64,000 bases of DNA from DASXVX01 sp036504075 (GCA_036504075.1 DASXVX010000091.1:1-64000), one strand, 5' to 3'; positions 1 through 8,395 are shown, numbered from the stretch's first letter. Made by a program: numbers and translations. The notes: generated from the sequence alone by a model not told the origin.

Positions 1-91
1 CCGCACGCCCCGTCACCGGGGCGCACTGCCCAAGTGGGATTTCCACTTGTTTGTCTTTCAGTTACAAGACCGAACAGGATAAACGGCCTTG

Positions 92-108
92 GGAGGACTT
101 GAACCTCC
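92..108 (-). other. T-arm-like hairpin, possible tRNA 3' relic
   Basis: On the minus strand the sequence reads GGAGG-TTCAAGT-CCTCC, a five-base stem around a seven-base loop that matches the tRNA T-loop consensus TTCRANY. No complete tRNA cloverleaf or CCA end can be drawn around it. It may be a fragment of a tRNA gene or chance. Confidence 0.25.
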
Positions 109-141
109 TGACTTGCATGACTGCGAGGCGCACCGCGAAGA

Positions 142-165
142 GGCACCTCCCGGTTGAGAGGTGCC
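142..165 (-). terminator. Terminator-like hairpin downstream of typA
   Basis: Eight-base arms GGCACCTC and GAGGTGCC with an eight-base loop lie just past the typA stop. The T-run after the stem is weak (TCTTC). Confidence 0.55.
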
Positions 166-183
166 GCTGTTTACGGTTTGCGG

Positions 184-2046
184 TTAGCGCCCGCCCTGTT
201 GGAGCCGCTGGAGGACGTCGGCGGTGACTTCCTTACCCCGGGCGAGCCGGCCCCGGATGTGGGGGTCGAGGTACATCTTCCGCAGGCGGATGTTCTTCGG
301 CGTGACTTCCAGCAGTTCGTCTTCATCGATCTGCTCCAGCGCCTCTTCCAGGCTCATCTGCCGGGGCTTCTCGATGCGCAGGGATTCGTCGGAGCCCGAC
401 GCCCGCATGTTGGTCAGGTGCTTGGTCTTGCAGACGTTAATGTCGATATCCTGCTCCCGGCTGTTCTCGCCGATGACCATGCCGGTGTACACCTCGACGC
501 CGGCGTCGACGAAGAGGACGCCGCGGTCCTGCGCCTGGTAGAGCGCATACTGCGTGGTGGTCCCGGGGTCCGACGCCACCAGCGAGCCGCGCTGCCGGGT
601 GATCATATCGCCACGGTAGGGCCCGTAGCCGTGGAACAGGTGGTTCATGATGCCGTAGCCCTTGGTCATGGTCAGGAAATCCGACCGGAAACCGATGAGG
701 CCCCGGGACGGAATGAGGAACTCCAGCCGGAGCTGTCCGCTGCCGCTGTTGGTCATGTTGCTCATTTCGGCCTTCCGGTTGCCCAGCGCCTCCATGACCA
801 CGCCCATATACTCCTCGGGGATGTCCACCGTGAGCTGTTCAATGGGCTCCAGCTTGTTGCCGTCCTCGTCGTGGTGGAAGATCACCTGCGGCTTGGAAAC
901 GGCCAGTTCGTAACCTTCGCGCCGCATGGTTTCGATGAGGATGGAGAGGTGCAGTTCACCGCGGCCCGAAACGATAAACGTATCGGGGGAATCGGTGTCC
1001 TCCACCCGCAGGGCGACGTTCTTCTCAAGCTCCTTGTAGAGCCGGGCCCGCAGGTGGCGGGAGGTGACGTACTTGCCGTCCTTGCCGATGAACGGCGAGT
1101 CGTTGGTGCGGAAAGTCATTTGCAGGGTCGGCTCGTCCACCTTGATGGGCGGCAGGGCGATCGGGTTCTCCGGGTCGGTGATCGTTTCGCCGATGTTGAC
1201 CGACTCCAGGCCGGTCATGGCGATGATATCACCCACGAAGGCTTCCTCCAGCGGTACCCGCTTGAGGCCCTGAAAGCCGAACAGGTTGGCCGCGCGGAAC
1301 TTGGCCACGTTACCGTCGAGCTTGGCCACCGCCACCTGCCCGCCGGCCTTGACCGTGCCCTGCCGGACCCGGGCGATGGCGACGCGGCCTACGAACTCGT
1401 CGTAGTCCAGCGAGGAGACCATGGCCTGGAGGGGCGCCTCGGGGTCGCCCTCCGGGCAGGGGATGCTGTTGATGATGGTGTCGAAGATCGGCGACAGATC
1501 GGTCGCCTCTTCGCTCATTTTGTACTTGGCGACGCCGGCCCGGCTGGAGCAGTACAGGACCGGATAGTTGATCTGGTCGTCGTCGGCGCCCAGCTCGATG
1601 AAGAGCTCGAGCACCAGGTCTTCCACTTCGGCGATCCGCTCGTCCGGACGGTCGATCTTATTGATGACGACCACCGGCTTCAGACCGGCCTCCATGGCCT
1701 TGCGCAGCACGAACTTGGTCTGCGCCATGGGGCCTTCGGAGGCGTCCACGATCAGCAGGCAGCCGTCGACCATGGTCATGATCCGCTCGACCTCGCCGGA
1801 GAAGTCGGCGTGTCCTGGCGTGTCGACGATGTTGATCTTGACGCCCTTGTAAACGATGCCCGTGTTCTTCGAAAGGATGGTAATCCCGCGCTCGCGCTCC
1901 AGGTCATTGGAGTCCATCACCCGTTCCGCCACGTGTTCGTTGGCGCGAAAAGTTCCGGACTGGCGCAGGAGCCCGTCCACCAGAGTGGTCTTGCCGTGGT
2001 CAACATGGGCAATGATGGCCACGTTGCGCAGGTCGGTCCGCTTCAT
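184..2046 (-). CDS. typA: Ribosome-associated GTPase TypA/BipA
   Basis: This is a translational GTPase of the EF-G family that binds the ribosome and acts in stress adaptation and large-subunit assembly (established for BipA). The N-terminal G domain has AHVDHGKTT (G1), DTPGHADF (G3) and NKIDRP (G4), followed by EF-G-like domains and the BipA-specific C-terminus; 620 residues is the usual family length. I chose the ATG at 2046 because AAAGGAG lies about 8 bases upstream and the protein then opens as MKRTDLRNVAII, as in homologs; a longer reading frame adds 23 unrelated residues. It is monocistronic, with its own sigma-A-type promoter at 2123-2152. Confidence 0.97.
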   Translation of the reverse strand: MKRTDLRNVAIIAHVDHGKTTLVDGLLRQSGTFRANEHVAERVMDSNDLERERGITILSKNTGIVYKGVKINIVDTPGHADFSGEVERIMTMVDGCLLIVDASEGPMAQTKFVLRKAMEAGLKPVVVINKIDRPDERIAEVEDLVLELFIELGADDDQINYPVLYCSSRAGVAKYKMSEEATDLSPIFDTIINSIPCPEGDPEAPLQAMVSSLDYDEFVGRVAIARVRQGTVKAGGQVAVAKLDGNVAKFRAANLFGFQGLKRVPLEEAFVGDIIAMTGLESVNIGETITDPENPIALPPIKVDEPTLQMTFRTNDSPFIGKDGKYVTSRHLRARLYKELEKNVALRVEDTDSPDTFIVSGRGELHLSILIETMRREGYELAVSKPQVIFHHDEDGNKLEPIEQLTVDIPEEYMGVVMEALGNRKAEMSNMTNSGSGQLRLEFLIPSRGLIGFRSDFLTMTKGYGIMNHLFHGYGPYRGDMITRQRGSLVASDPGTTTQYALYQAQDRGVLFVDAGVEVYTGMVIGENSREQDIDINVCKTKHLTNMRASGSDESLRIEKPRQMSLEEALEQIDEDELLEVTPKNIRLRKMYLDPHIRGRLARGKEVTADVLQRLQQGGR

Positions 2047-2122
2047 TTTTGAAATAACGCTCCTTTGGCGTGTAAAGTCCACATGAATAAAAGAAGCCCG
2101 AAATAAGGCTCCCAACTTTCGT

Positions 2123-2152
2123 ATTATACGCTCTTACCGGGCTCGTTGTCAA
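2123..2152 (-). promoter_or_regulatory. Sigma-A type promoter of typA
   Basis: On the minus strand TTGACA is followed after 18 bases by TATAAT, both perfect consensus hexamers, about 75 bases upstream of the typA start. Confidence 0.85.
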
Positions 2153-2266
2153 AGGCTCAACCCAGCTTTTCACGGTCGGCTGCAGGTTATAGGCAAATTT
2201 GATTGGTCTGATAGTTTTTATGTATACTGGACACCAGCGTCCGGTCAATCTCTCTCAAGCTGCCTG

Positions 2267-3550
2267 CTACGGGGCTTCCGCACCCCGCCCGGCCGGCTGC
2301 GGCGCGTGGCCGTTCGGCTCGCGCTCCTTGCGCATCTCCTGGACCGATGCCCGGACGCCGGACCAGCGCTCGTACATCTGATCGGCCTGCCGGGTCAGAT
2401 CCGCCCGCATGGCCGCGATGGCGGCGTCGGGCATGGAGTTCCGGAGCGACGCCTGGCAGGTGACCCAGAAATCGGCGGCGCTGAAGTCCTTGCCCGTGTC
2501 CCGCAGGCGGGCCAGCAGGTTGATCATCTCGTCCTGCATCAGCAGGAACGCATGTTGCAGTTTCGGGGGCTTATCGAGAAACTCGAAGAAGTCGGCGCTG
2601 GACCAGAACATCTTCGACTTGTACGTCGTAAACGGGCTGAGCCGGGGGACTGTCCCTTTGGCCATCTCTTCGGTCACCATGTAGGTCGGGCGGCCGTTCT
2701 CATAGGCATACCGCAGCTCGTCGTTCATGCCGCTGGAGAAGACGAGGGACGGAAAGTAGGCCACCACCGCCTGGGCGTTGATGCCAATGAACCAGTCCAG
2801 GTCCCGCACGATGGTGTGGTCCCGGATGGCCCGGTGGTCGGCCGGCTCGAAGTAGGCGTCGGACATGAGGCCCGATTCGATGGCCGCCGGATCGAAAACC
2901 GTGCACTTCTCCTTCAGCTTTGCCACGAACGCCTCCCGGAGCGGCTTTTGCTCCGGCGGCAGGTGAGTCATGGGGTAACTGGCGTAGACGATGGGCTTCT
3001 GCTCCCGGCGCACCAGGGCCAGGAACGTTTCCGGCTGGGTGACCGGCACCACGAAGTGTGTCGCCTTGCGGTCTTTGGCCAGGTGGTTGGTGAAGAAGAC
3101 TTCGAACTCCTGCCACCGGACGATGGATTCGATGGTCAGGTGGAAGTATTCGCCGGTGTGACTTTTCAGCCGCTCGTGGATGTTCTGCGGGCTGTCGATG
3201 AGCGTGATGATGACGTCGGGTTCCACTGCGTTCAGGTCCGCCGTGGTGAGCCCCTCCATCACCCGGTCTTTCAGCAGGAAAAGGGCGTTGGCCGAAATGA
3301 CCAGCGGCTTGGACTGATCGCCCTTCTGGGCTTGGTGGACCAGCACTTCGAGGGCCGCGGCCCGCAGGCCGGTCAGGGCCGGCACCGGCGCCCGGAGAAT
3401 GTTGGATTCGGTATACGGTAACCCCCGCTCTTCAGCGATGCGGCACATATGCTCGCCCAGGTCATAATAGCGGATTTCGCCTTTGAGTTCTGCGTCAAAG
3501 AACTTGGACCGCCCCAGGCCCGAAACGCCGGTTACCAGCACGGTAGTCAT
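2267..3550 (-). CDS. P-loop kinase-like / deoxyribosyltransferase-like fusion protein
   Basis: The 427-residue protein appears to have two halves. The N-terminus (about 1-190) begins VLVTGVSGLGRSKF, a P-loop in which Arg replaces the usual Lys, and has an adenylate-kinase-like look, including an LIDSPQNIHERL stretch. The C-terminal half (about 195-310) resembles nucleoside 2-deoxyribosyltransferase-like proteins: KPIVYASYPMTHL near the start, RDLDWFIGINAQAVVAYFP, then a segment ending in ELRYAYENGRPTYMV. The remaining tail is helical and polar. Substrate is unknown; a role in nucleotide metabolism or nucleotide-based signalling is inference. AAGGGCGGAT precedes the ATG. It stands alone, upstream of and co-directional with typA. 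Confidence 0.7.
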   Translation of the reverse strand: MTTVLVTGVSGLGRSKFFDAELKGEIRYYDLGEHMCRIAEERGLPYTESNILRAPVPALTGLRAAALEVLVHQAQKGDQSKPLVISANALFLLKDRVMEGLTTADLNAVEPDVIITLIDSPQNIHERLKSHTGEYFHLTIESIVRWQEFEVFFTNHLAKDRKATHFVVPVTQPETFLALVRREQKPIVYASYPMTHLPPEQKPLREAFVAKLKEKCTVFDPAAIESGLMSDAYFEPADHRAIRDHTIVRDLDWFIGINAQAVVAYFPSLVFSSGMNDELRYAYENGRPTYMVTEEMAKGTVPRLSPFTTYKSKMFWSSADFFEFLDKPPKLQHAFLLMQDEMINLLARLRDTGKDFSAADFWVTCQASLRNSMPDAAIAAMRADLTRQADQMYERWSGVRASVQEMRKEREPNGHAPQPAGRGAEAP

Positions 3551-3666
3551 CGTCCGATCCGCCCTTTCGACAGGCTTAAACAGAGTCAGTTAAGATGATT
3601 CTATCTAATCCCGTCGAAAAGTAAAAGAGTTCACGAAAGGTCCTACATTCCTGCCTGTGCGATCAT

Positions 3667-3695
3667 AAAAAGGCGAGGCGCCGGAGCGCCCCGCC
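3667..3695 (-). terminator. Rho-independent terminator of the LCP-like gene
   Basis: A GC-rich hairpin (3672-3695, one A/C mismatch) is followed on the minus strand by TTTTT at 3667-3671. Confidence 0.75.
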
Positions 3696-3701
3696 GTTTG
3701 C

Positions 3702-4409
3702 TTATTTCTGACCGCCCGCCGGGTCGGGCAGCAACAGCTTCCCAAGCGCCGCCGGGTCGTTGGTGGTCGTGATCTCCACCCGGGGACTGGCATACGAGCT
3801 CCAGCGGCTCAGAATGTCCGGCAGGGCTGTGAGGTCCATGTCGGTGTCCACCTGGCGGGCCAGGGCCAGACCCTGGCTCAGGCCCATGTTGACGCCCCGG
3901 GACGAGGCGGCGCCGGCAAGGGCCAGCATGACCAGGCCCGCCCGCCGGGCGCTCTGATCGCCGCCGCCGTTGATGTAGGCGATGGCCTCCGGACCCGTGT
4001 AAACGCGGCCTTCCACGGTAATGCCGCCGGCCGCGTCCACCAGTGTGGCGACAATGGTGTGCGGCAGGAAGACCCGGTGGTGAAGTTTGTGCTGCATGGC
4101 GGTGGACAGCATGTCCTGCGCCGTTTTGGAGTTGGTCCCGGCGAACGCTTTGCGGACTTCCGGGGGCACCGCAAACGGGATCGCCAACAGCGTGGCACGA
4201 CCCCGGGATTCTTCGATCACCACCGCCGCCGCCGGCCCTGTCGGATCGTCCTTGCTGTACAGGTAGAGCAAGGTCCGCTCCGGGTCAGGCGGGGCCGCGA
4301 TTTTCGGCGGCGCCAGGAGCACCAGTGCGAGCACGCCCAGCAACAGCAGCAGCAGCGCCCCACCCATCCAGTAAAGCACTTGATAAGGATTACCGGGCTT
4401 TTTGCTCAC
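3702..4409 (-). CDS. Degenerate LytR-CpsA-Psr (LCP)-like membrane protein
   Basis: A 235-residue protein with a short cytoplasmic tail, one membrane helix (about residues 12-35) and an extracytoplasmic domain. The domain has the LCP pattern: AAVVIEESRGRATLLAIPF (usually ...LLSIPRDT), LVDAAGGITVEG (usually vd-x-lGGI), and GPEAIAYINGGGDQSARRA where true LCP enzymes have G-x-x-AL-x-Y-x-R ... R-x-x-RQ. The Arg residues that bind pyrophosphate in LCP ligases are mostly missing, so transfer of cell-wall polymers is doubtful. GTG at 4409 follows AAGGGGTGG; an ATG at 4430 lacks a ribosome site. Family assignment rests on motif resemblance. Confidence 0.65.
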   Translation of the reverse strand: MSKKPGNPYQVLYWMGGALLLLLLGVLALVLLAPPKIAAPPDPERTLLYLYSKDDPTGPAAAVVIEESRGRATLLAIPFAVPPEVRKAFAGTNSKTAQDMLSTAMQHKLHHRVFLPHTIVATLVDAAGGITVEGRVYTGPEAIAYINGGGDQSARRAGLVMLALAGAASSRGVNMGLSQGLALARQVDTDMDLTALPDILSRWSSYASPRVEITTTNDPAALGKLLLPDPAGGQK

Positions 4410-4468
4410 TCTGCCACCCCTTTTTTCCATGTCACACGCAGACCTGTTTATGGACAATTCGACAAAGA

Positions 4469-4493
4469 CCCCCGGCGCCACCTGCGCCGGGGG
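4469..4493. terminator. Strong hairpin terminator
   Basis: Ten-base GC arms (4469-4478 and 4484-4493) with a five-base loop lie just downstream of the 4500-4913 gene; the minus-strand tail is TCTTTG. Confidence 0.7.
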
Positions 4494-4499
4494 TTTGCC

Positions 4500-4913
4500 T
4501 TAATGCTTCATGCCCTTGCTTCCCGGCGTGACAGAGGGGTCGCCCGGTGCGGCCGGCCGGATCACCAGCCATTTGCCGTCCATGGGCGTGACCGTAAGGT
4601 CCTGCATCTCGCAAAGCGCTGCCAGCACATCCGGGTCGGTCACGACTGCTTCCCCATCCCGTTTCAGTGCCTGCAGCGTCTGCCTCAGGCGCCGGGGGAG
4701 CACGTTCATGGCTTCAATCAGGCTCCGGCTCACGCCCGACGCGGATTCCATTTCCACCAGGCAGTGATTCTCCCCAAATGTACCGGCGAGCTGGGCGTTC
4801 ACCAGTCCCAGGACGAAAAACACGTCCTCATCCTCCACGGGTCGCTTAAGACGTTTGGCCAGGCCGGACCGATCCAAAGCGATCCGCAGGGTGATCTCCA
4901 GCTTGTCACTCAT
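4500..4913 (-). CDS. Hypothetical protein, 137 aa
   Basis: I do not recognise this protein. It starts MSDKLEITLRIALDRSGLAK, is predicted soluble with alternating helices and strands, has no signal peptide, and ends in a Pro/Gly-rich tail. The ATG at 4913 is chosen over upstream starts because GGGGAGGGG lies just before it. It is transcribed alone: a TTGACA/TAATTT promoter sits at 4957-4985 and a hairpin terminator follows the stop. It diverges from the subtilase gene. Confidence 0.7.
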   Translation of the reverse strand: MSDKLEITLRIALDRSGLAKRLKRPVEDEDVFFVLGLVNAQLAGTFGENHCLVEMESASGVSRSLIEAMNVLPRRLRQTLQALKRDGEAVVTDPDVLAALCEMQDLTVTPMDGKWLVIRPAAPGDPSVTPGSKGMKH

Positions 4914-4956
4914 GATGGGAGCCCCTCCCCTACAACAAGGCGCCAGCGATACCCAC

Positions 4957-4985
4957 AAATTACCAGATCGCTTCAACCGTGTCAA
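4957..4985 (-). promoter_or_regulatory. Sigma-A type promoter
   Basis: TTGACA and TAATTT are separated by 17 bases on the minus strand, about 40 bases before the 4913 start. Confidence 0.6.
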
Positions 4986-5167
4986 TCAATTAGAGCCTGA
5001 TTTGGAACGTATCGCTATTTTTTCTGGTGGCAAATCCGACCACCGAGCCGTACCATGGACTACCGACAGCAAGTTCCCGTGTGCGTGTGGAGGCAGCCTG
5101 ACTCCTTTGCCCTATTCTACGGGCTGGCAGCTTCGCCGGTGCCAGCCGGGCGGAGGAACGATCCAGC

Positions 5168-6049
5168 ATGGAGCGGGAGCACGGCACCGACCGCCCTCCC
5201 TGGCATATCAGGCGGACCGGCTTTCCCACCGCCTGGCGCCTGGGGAAAGCACGCCCCTCCGGGCAACGTCCCGTTCGCATCGGCATTCTGGACAGCGGCG
5301 CCGATCTCCGGCATCCGCTCCTGCAAGGGCTGCTGGGCGTGGGCTTCAACCCCCTGAAACCGGGGGAGCCGCCCCTCGATGAGAACGGCCACGGAACTCA
5401 CGTGGCGGGCATTATCGCAGCGGCTGCCGGGGCGTGGGCCGAAGATGGTCGCCCGCCGGGGATTGTATTGCACCCGGTCAAAATCTTCGACCAGACCGGC
5501 TTCGGCCGCATTGGCGATATCGTAAGCGGGCTGTACTGGTGTGCGGAATATGGCATGGACTTGATCAACCTTAGCTTCGGCACGGACCTGAAGACCAGCC
5601 GGACGTTGCAGAAGGCCATCGTCGATGTAGAGAGCGCGGGCATCTTGCTGGTCAGCGCGGCCGGCAACGACGGCCGGAAGGGCGCCGTCGATTTCCCGGG
5701 CCGCTACCCGGAAGTGCTGGCGGTGGCGGCCTGCACCCGCAAGGACGAACTGGCCCCGTTCTCGAGCACCGGCCCGGAAGTGGAGTTGATCGCTCCCGGC
5801 GCCGGGGTGCTCTCGCTGGCAGCGGGCGGCGGCTATGCCCGGATGAGCGGCACCTCCATGGCGGCGCCCCATGTCACCGCCGCTGCCGCTCTGCTGCTGG
5901 GGATGGAGCCGCAACTGGCGCCCCGGTCGGTGCGGGAGCGGCTGACCGCCACGGCGGAATGGTTGCCGACGGTCCCGGCCCGGGCGCAAGGCGCCGGGCT
6001 GCTGCGAGCCGACCGGCTGCTGCGGGCGGTGGGCCGTAGAGCGTGGTGA
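5168..6049 (+). CDS. Subtilisin-like serine protease (S8), probably intracellular
   Basis: The catalytic triad is visible: Asp42 in GILDSGAD, His75 in NGHGTHVAG and Ser230 in SGTSMAAPH, plus the oxyanion Asn167 in SAAGND. At 293 residues it is a bare S8 catalytic domain. There is no signal peptide and no I9 propeptide, so it is likely an intracellular serine protease of the ISP type; ISPs usually carry a short N-terminal inhibitory segment, and residues 1-30 here could play that part. CGGAGGAACG precedes the ATG. The gene stands alone and ends at a long-looped terminator. Confidence 0.92.
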   Translation: MEREHGTDRPPWHIRRTGFPTAWRLGKARPSGQRPVRIGILDSGADLRHPLLQGLLGVGFNPLKPGEPPLDENGHGTHVAGIIAAAAGAWAEDGRPPGIVLHPVKIFDQTGFGRIGDIVSGLYWCAEYGMDLINLSFGTDLKTSRTLQKAIVDVESAGILLVSAAGNDGRKGAVDFPGRYPEVLAVAACTRKDELAPFSSTGPEVELIAPGAGVLSLAAGGGYARMSGTSMAAPHVTAAAALLLGMEPQLAPRSVRERLTATAEWLPTVPARAQGAGLLRADRLLRAVGRRAW

Positions 6050-6073
6050 CACACCGGAGTCCTTTGTTGACAC

Positions 6074-6133
6074 ACCGGAGTCCTCCCGGACCGGCCTGCC
6101 TCGCAGTGCCGCCCGGAACGACTCCGGTTTTTT
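6074..6133 (+). terminator. Rho-independent terminator of the subtilase gene
   Basis: ACCGGAGTC (6074-6082) pairs with GACTCCGGT (6120-6128) around a structured loop and is followed by a T-run. A 16-base direct repeat, GACACACCGGAGTCCT, occurs at about 6047 and 6069, so the left arm is partly duplicated. Confidence 0.8.
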
Positions 6134-6142
6134 GCCGGTGCG

Positions 6143-6823
6143 TTACACGGGCCGGCAGTGCGGGCAGGGCTTGAGTCCCGCCGCTTCAGCCTCCCTGGCG
6201 GTCTTCAGCTTCAGCCGGTCCGGCCCGGGTTTGGCTGACAGGCACGACGGATAGCAGAATGTCCCGCGGGCGGCATCGCCCAGGTACCGGCAGCCCCGGT
6301 CCGCCAAGTCTTCCAGGCGGGCGACTGCGGCCCCCTCCGCCTCCAGCAGGCGCCGCTTCACGTCCGGGCCGCCCATGCTGTAGTTGCCCAGGGCGCCCGT
6401 GGCCGTCACCACCCGGTGGCAGGGGACCAGCAGGGGAATCGGATTTTTCCGCATGGCCGAGCCGACCGCCCGGACGGCGCCGGGACTGCCGGCTTCCCGA
6501 GCCAGCCACTGGTACGGCCGGACTTCGCCGCGCGGAATCTCCCGCGTTTTCGCCAGCACTTTCCGCTCGAACGGGCTCACGCCCGACAGGTCCAGTCCGA
6601 TGGCCGGCTCGCGCCCTGCCAGCCAGTCCGCCAGCAGCGCCCGCCACTCCGCCTGGCGGGAGTCGTCCCGGATGACGAAACTCGGCCCGTAGTGGCCGGC
6701 CAGCCCGTCCCGGAAGGACTCCGCGTCGCCGTTGGCGGTCAGCCGGGCGAGGCCCGCCTCCGTCCAGGCGACATGGACCGGGCCTAAAGGTGCGAGCGGT
6801 ACGGTGGTGTAGCGAATCGACAT
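6143..6823 (-). CDS. O6-alkylguanine-DNA methyltransferase with C-terminal Ada zinc domain
   Basis: The N-terminal part (1-165) is an Ogt/AGT suicide repair domain: Cys135 in PCHRV accepts the methyl group from O6-methylguanine, and EIPRGEVRPY and the downstream GNYSMGG loop match the family. Residues 177-226 are a second module resembling the metal-binding domain of Ada: Cys190 and Cys194 in FCYPSC, then Cys220 and Cys223 in LKPCPHCRP. In Ada this Zn domain is N-terminal and takes methyl from phosphotriesters; here it is C-terminal and no AraC domain is present, so transcriptional control by this protein is unlikely. GGAGGAGG precedes the ATG. It sits 27 bases downstream of dinB in a probable damage-response operon. 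Confidence 0.9.
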   Translation of the reverse strand: MSIRYTTVPLAPLGPVHVAWTEAGLARLTANGDAESFRDGLAGHYGPSFVIRDDSRQAEWRALLADWLAGREPAIGLDLSGVSPFERKVLAKTREIPRGEVRPYQWLAREAGSPGAVRAVGSAMRKNPIPLLVPCHRVVTATGALGNYSMGGPDVKRRLLEAEGAAVARLEDLADRGCRYLGDAARGTFCYPSCLSAKPGPDRLKLKTAREAEAAGLKPCPHCRPV

Positions 6824-6850
6824 GATGAGCAGCCTCCTCCTGGCATCGGC

Positions 6851-7972
6851 CTAAATGGGCAGCCGGGACTGGACCAGTTCGCCGGGGCGGACGAAGTTGT
6901 GCAGCGCCAGGCCCAGCAGCCGGACTTTCCGCCCCTCCCACTCCACCCGGCTGAAGATCGCCCGCGCTGTCGCCGCGATTTCCGCCGCGTCGACGGTGGG
7001 CGCCGGCAGCGTGTGGCTCCGGGTGATAGACAGAAAGTCGCCGCCTTTCGGCCCGCCTTCGATAAACACGTTCCACTTGATGCGCACGGTCACCGTCCGG
7101 CAGGCCAGGCCTTCGCGTTTAAGCTCGCCGGCCAGTTCGGCCGCATACCGGTCCAGAATCGAGGCCAGGTAGGCCCGGTCGGTCTGGTCGTGCGCGAAGG
7201 TCTGCTCCGTGCCGATGGACTTCGTCTCCTGCGCGGTCTCCACCGGCCGCGGGTCGATGCCCCGGGCGAGCATGACCAGTTCGTCGGCCCGCCGTCCGAA
7301 GTGGCGCCGCAGCACGTCCGGGTCGTAGCGCAGAAGGTCCCCGCAGGTGACGATGCCCACTTGCTTCAGCGCCTGCTCGCCGGCCGGCCCCACGCCCCAG
7401 AGTTTGCGCACGGGCAGGTTCGGCAGCAGTTCCTGCGCCCGTTCCCAGGTGATTACCGTAAAGCCGTCCGGCTTGTCCATATCGGAGCCCATTTTGGCGA
7501 GGAATTTGCAATAGGAAATGCCCACCGAGGCCGTGAGCCGCAGTTCCCGCGTGATCGCTTCCTTGAGCGCCCGCCCCACTGCCAGGGGGTCCTGGCCCGT
7601 CACGTCCAGGTAGGCTTCGTCCAGCGACATCGGTTCGATGGCGTCCGAGTGCCGCCGCATGATCGCCTGAATTTGCCGGCTTACTTCGGCGTACTTGGCG
7701 ATATTGGGCCGGAGGAAGACCGCCTGCGGGCAGAGCCGCACGGCCTCCCGGGAGGGCATGGCCGAGTGGACGCCGAACTTCCGGGCTTCGTAGCTGCACG
7801 TGCTGACGACGCCCCGGGCGTGCGGCGGGCCGCCCACGATTACCGGCTTGGCTTTCAGCCGCGGGTTGTCCCGTTGCTCCACGGAAGCGAAAAACGCATC
7901 CATATCCAGATGAACGACCCAGAGCGTTTTGTTCTGCCGGGTCGGATCGACGACGACCATCTGGTTCACCAC
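6851..7972 (-). CDS. dinB: DNA polymerase IV (Y-family translesion polymerase)
   Basis: It copies damaged templates and rescues stalled forks. The palm motifs are present: HLDMDAFFASVEQ (metal-binding Asp), the YSYEARKFG-type steric-gate region, and SLDEAYLDVT with the catalytic Asp-Glu pair; a helix-hairpin-helix (LWGVGPAGEQAL) and the little-finger domain follow. Length 373 is normal, but it ends in VRPGELVQSRLPI with no clear beta-clamp motif. The start could be GTG 7972 or ATG 7960; neither has a strong ribosome site. A LexA box 25 bases upstream indicates SOS control, and the Ogt-Ada gene follows in the same operon. Confidence 0.95.
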   Translation of the reverse strand: MVNQMVVVDPTRQNKTLWVVHLDMDAFFASVEQRDNPRLKAKPVIVGGPPHARGVVSTCSYEARKFGVHSAMPSREAVRLCPQAVFLRPNIAKYAEVSRQIQAIMRRHSDAIEPMSLDEAYLDVTGQDPLAVGRALKEAITRELRLTASVGISYCKFLAKMGSDMDKPDGFTVITWERAQELLPNLPVRKLWGVGPAGEQALKQVGIVTCGDLLRYDPDVLRRHFGRRADELVMLARGIDPRPVETAQETKSIGTEQTFAHDQTDRAYLASILDRYAAELAGELKREGLACRTVTVRIKWNVFIEGGPKGGDFLSITRSHTLPAPTVDAAEIAATARAIFSRVEWEGRKVRLLGLALHNFVRPGELVQSRLPI

Positions 7973-7996
7973 CCGTCATTCCGGGACTCGTTTTGT

Positions 7997-8010
7997 CGAA
8001 TATATGTTCG
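7997..8010. promoter_or_regulatory. LexA/DinR operator (SOS box)
   Basis: CGAATATATGTTCG differs at one base from the Gram-positive consensus CGAACATATGTTCG and lies 25-38 bases upstream of the dinB start. Confidence 0.8.
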
Positions 8011-8395
8011 GTTTCATCGACGAATCTCCTGCCTGGGTCAGGCTGGTGGGGCGCTGGGCGGCAAAAAAGTGGGCGCCGCCCTGGAGCGCCATCCCGGGCG
8101 GCAGGCGTCGCCCTAACATACCCCACCAGGTATTATTAGCTCCGTTTTCCGCCATGAACGTCAGAAATTGCATGATAATTCCGGCCTGAGGTCATGCAAA
8201 TCCTGACGATCGCGCCAAAACCCACGCCATCTGAAAACAGTCACCTTCTGGTGAAGAAGGTGACCTGTTGCTGCCCCAGTTTCTTTATCGATGTTCAGCA
8301 CCAACCCGTTGGGGTAACCGGGCTTGTGGGCGTGCACCACCCTTTCCGCCAGGGCATACCATGCTTCGGTTCCCCCGACAAAGAGGTGATTGCGC
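8011..8395. other. Intergenic region between dinB and the Gly-rich gene
   Basis: About 385 bases without a supported gene. It holds a strong imperfect hairpin at about 8236-8271 (arms around TCACCTTCT / AGAAGGTGA) with a minus-strand TTTT tail, and the ribosome site AAGAGGTGAT of the next gene. A 78-codon minus-strand frame here was judged unsupported. Confidence 0.5.

Noticed and set aside
154..2052. 632-codon open frame antisense to typA
   Set aside because: It mirrors the GC-rich codon pattern of typA, has no recognisable protein features, and typA itself is certain.
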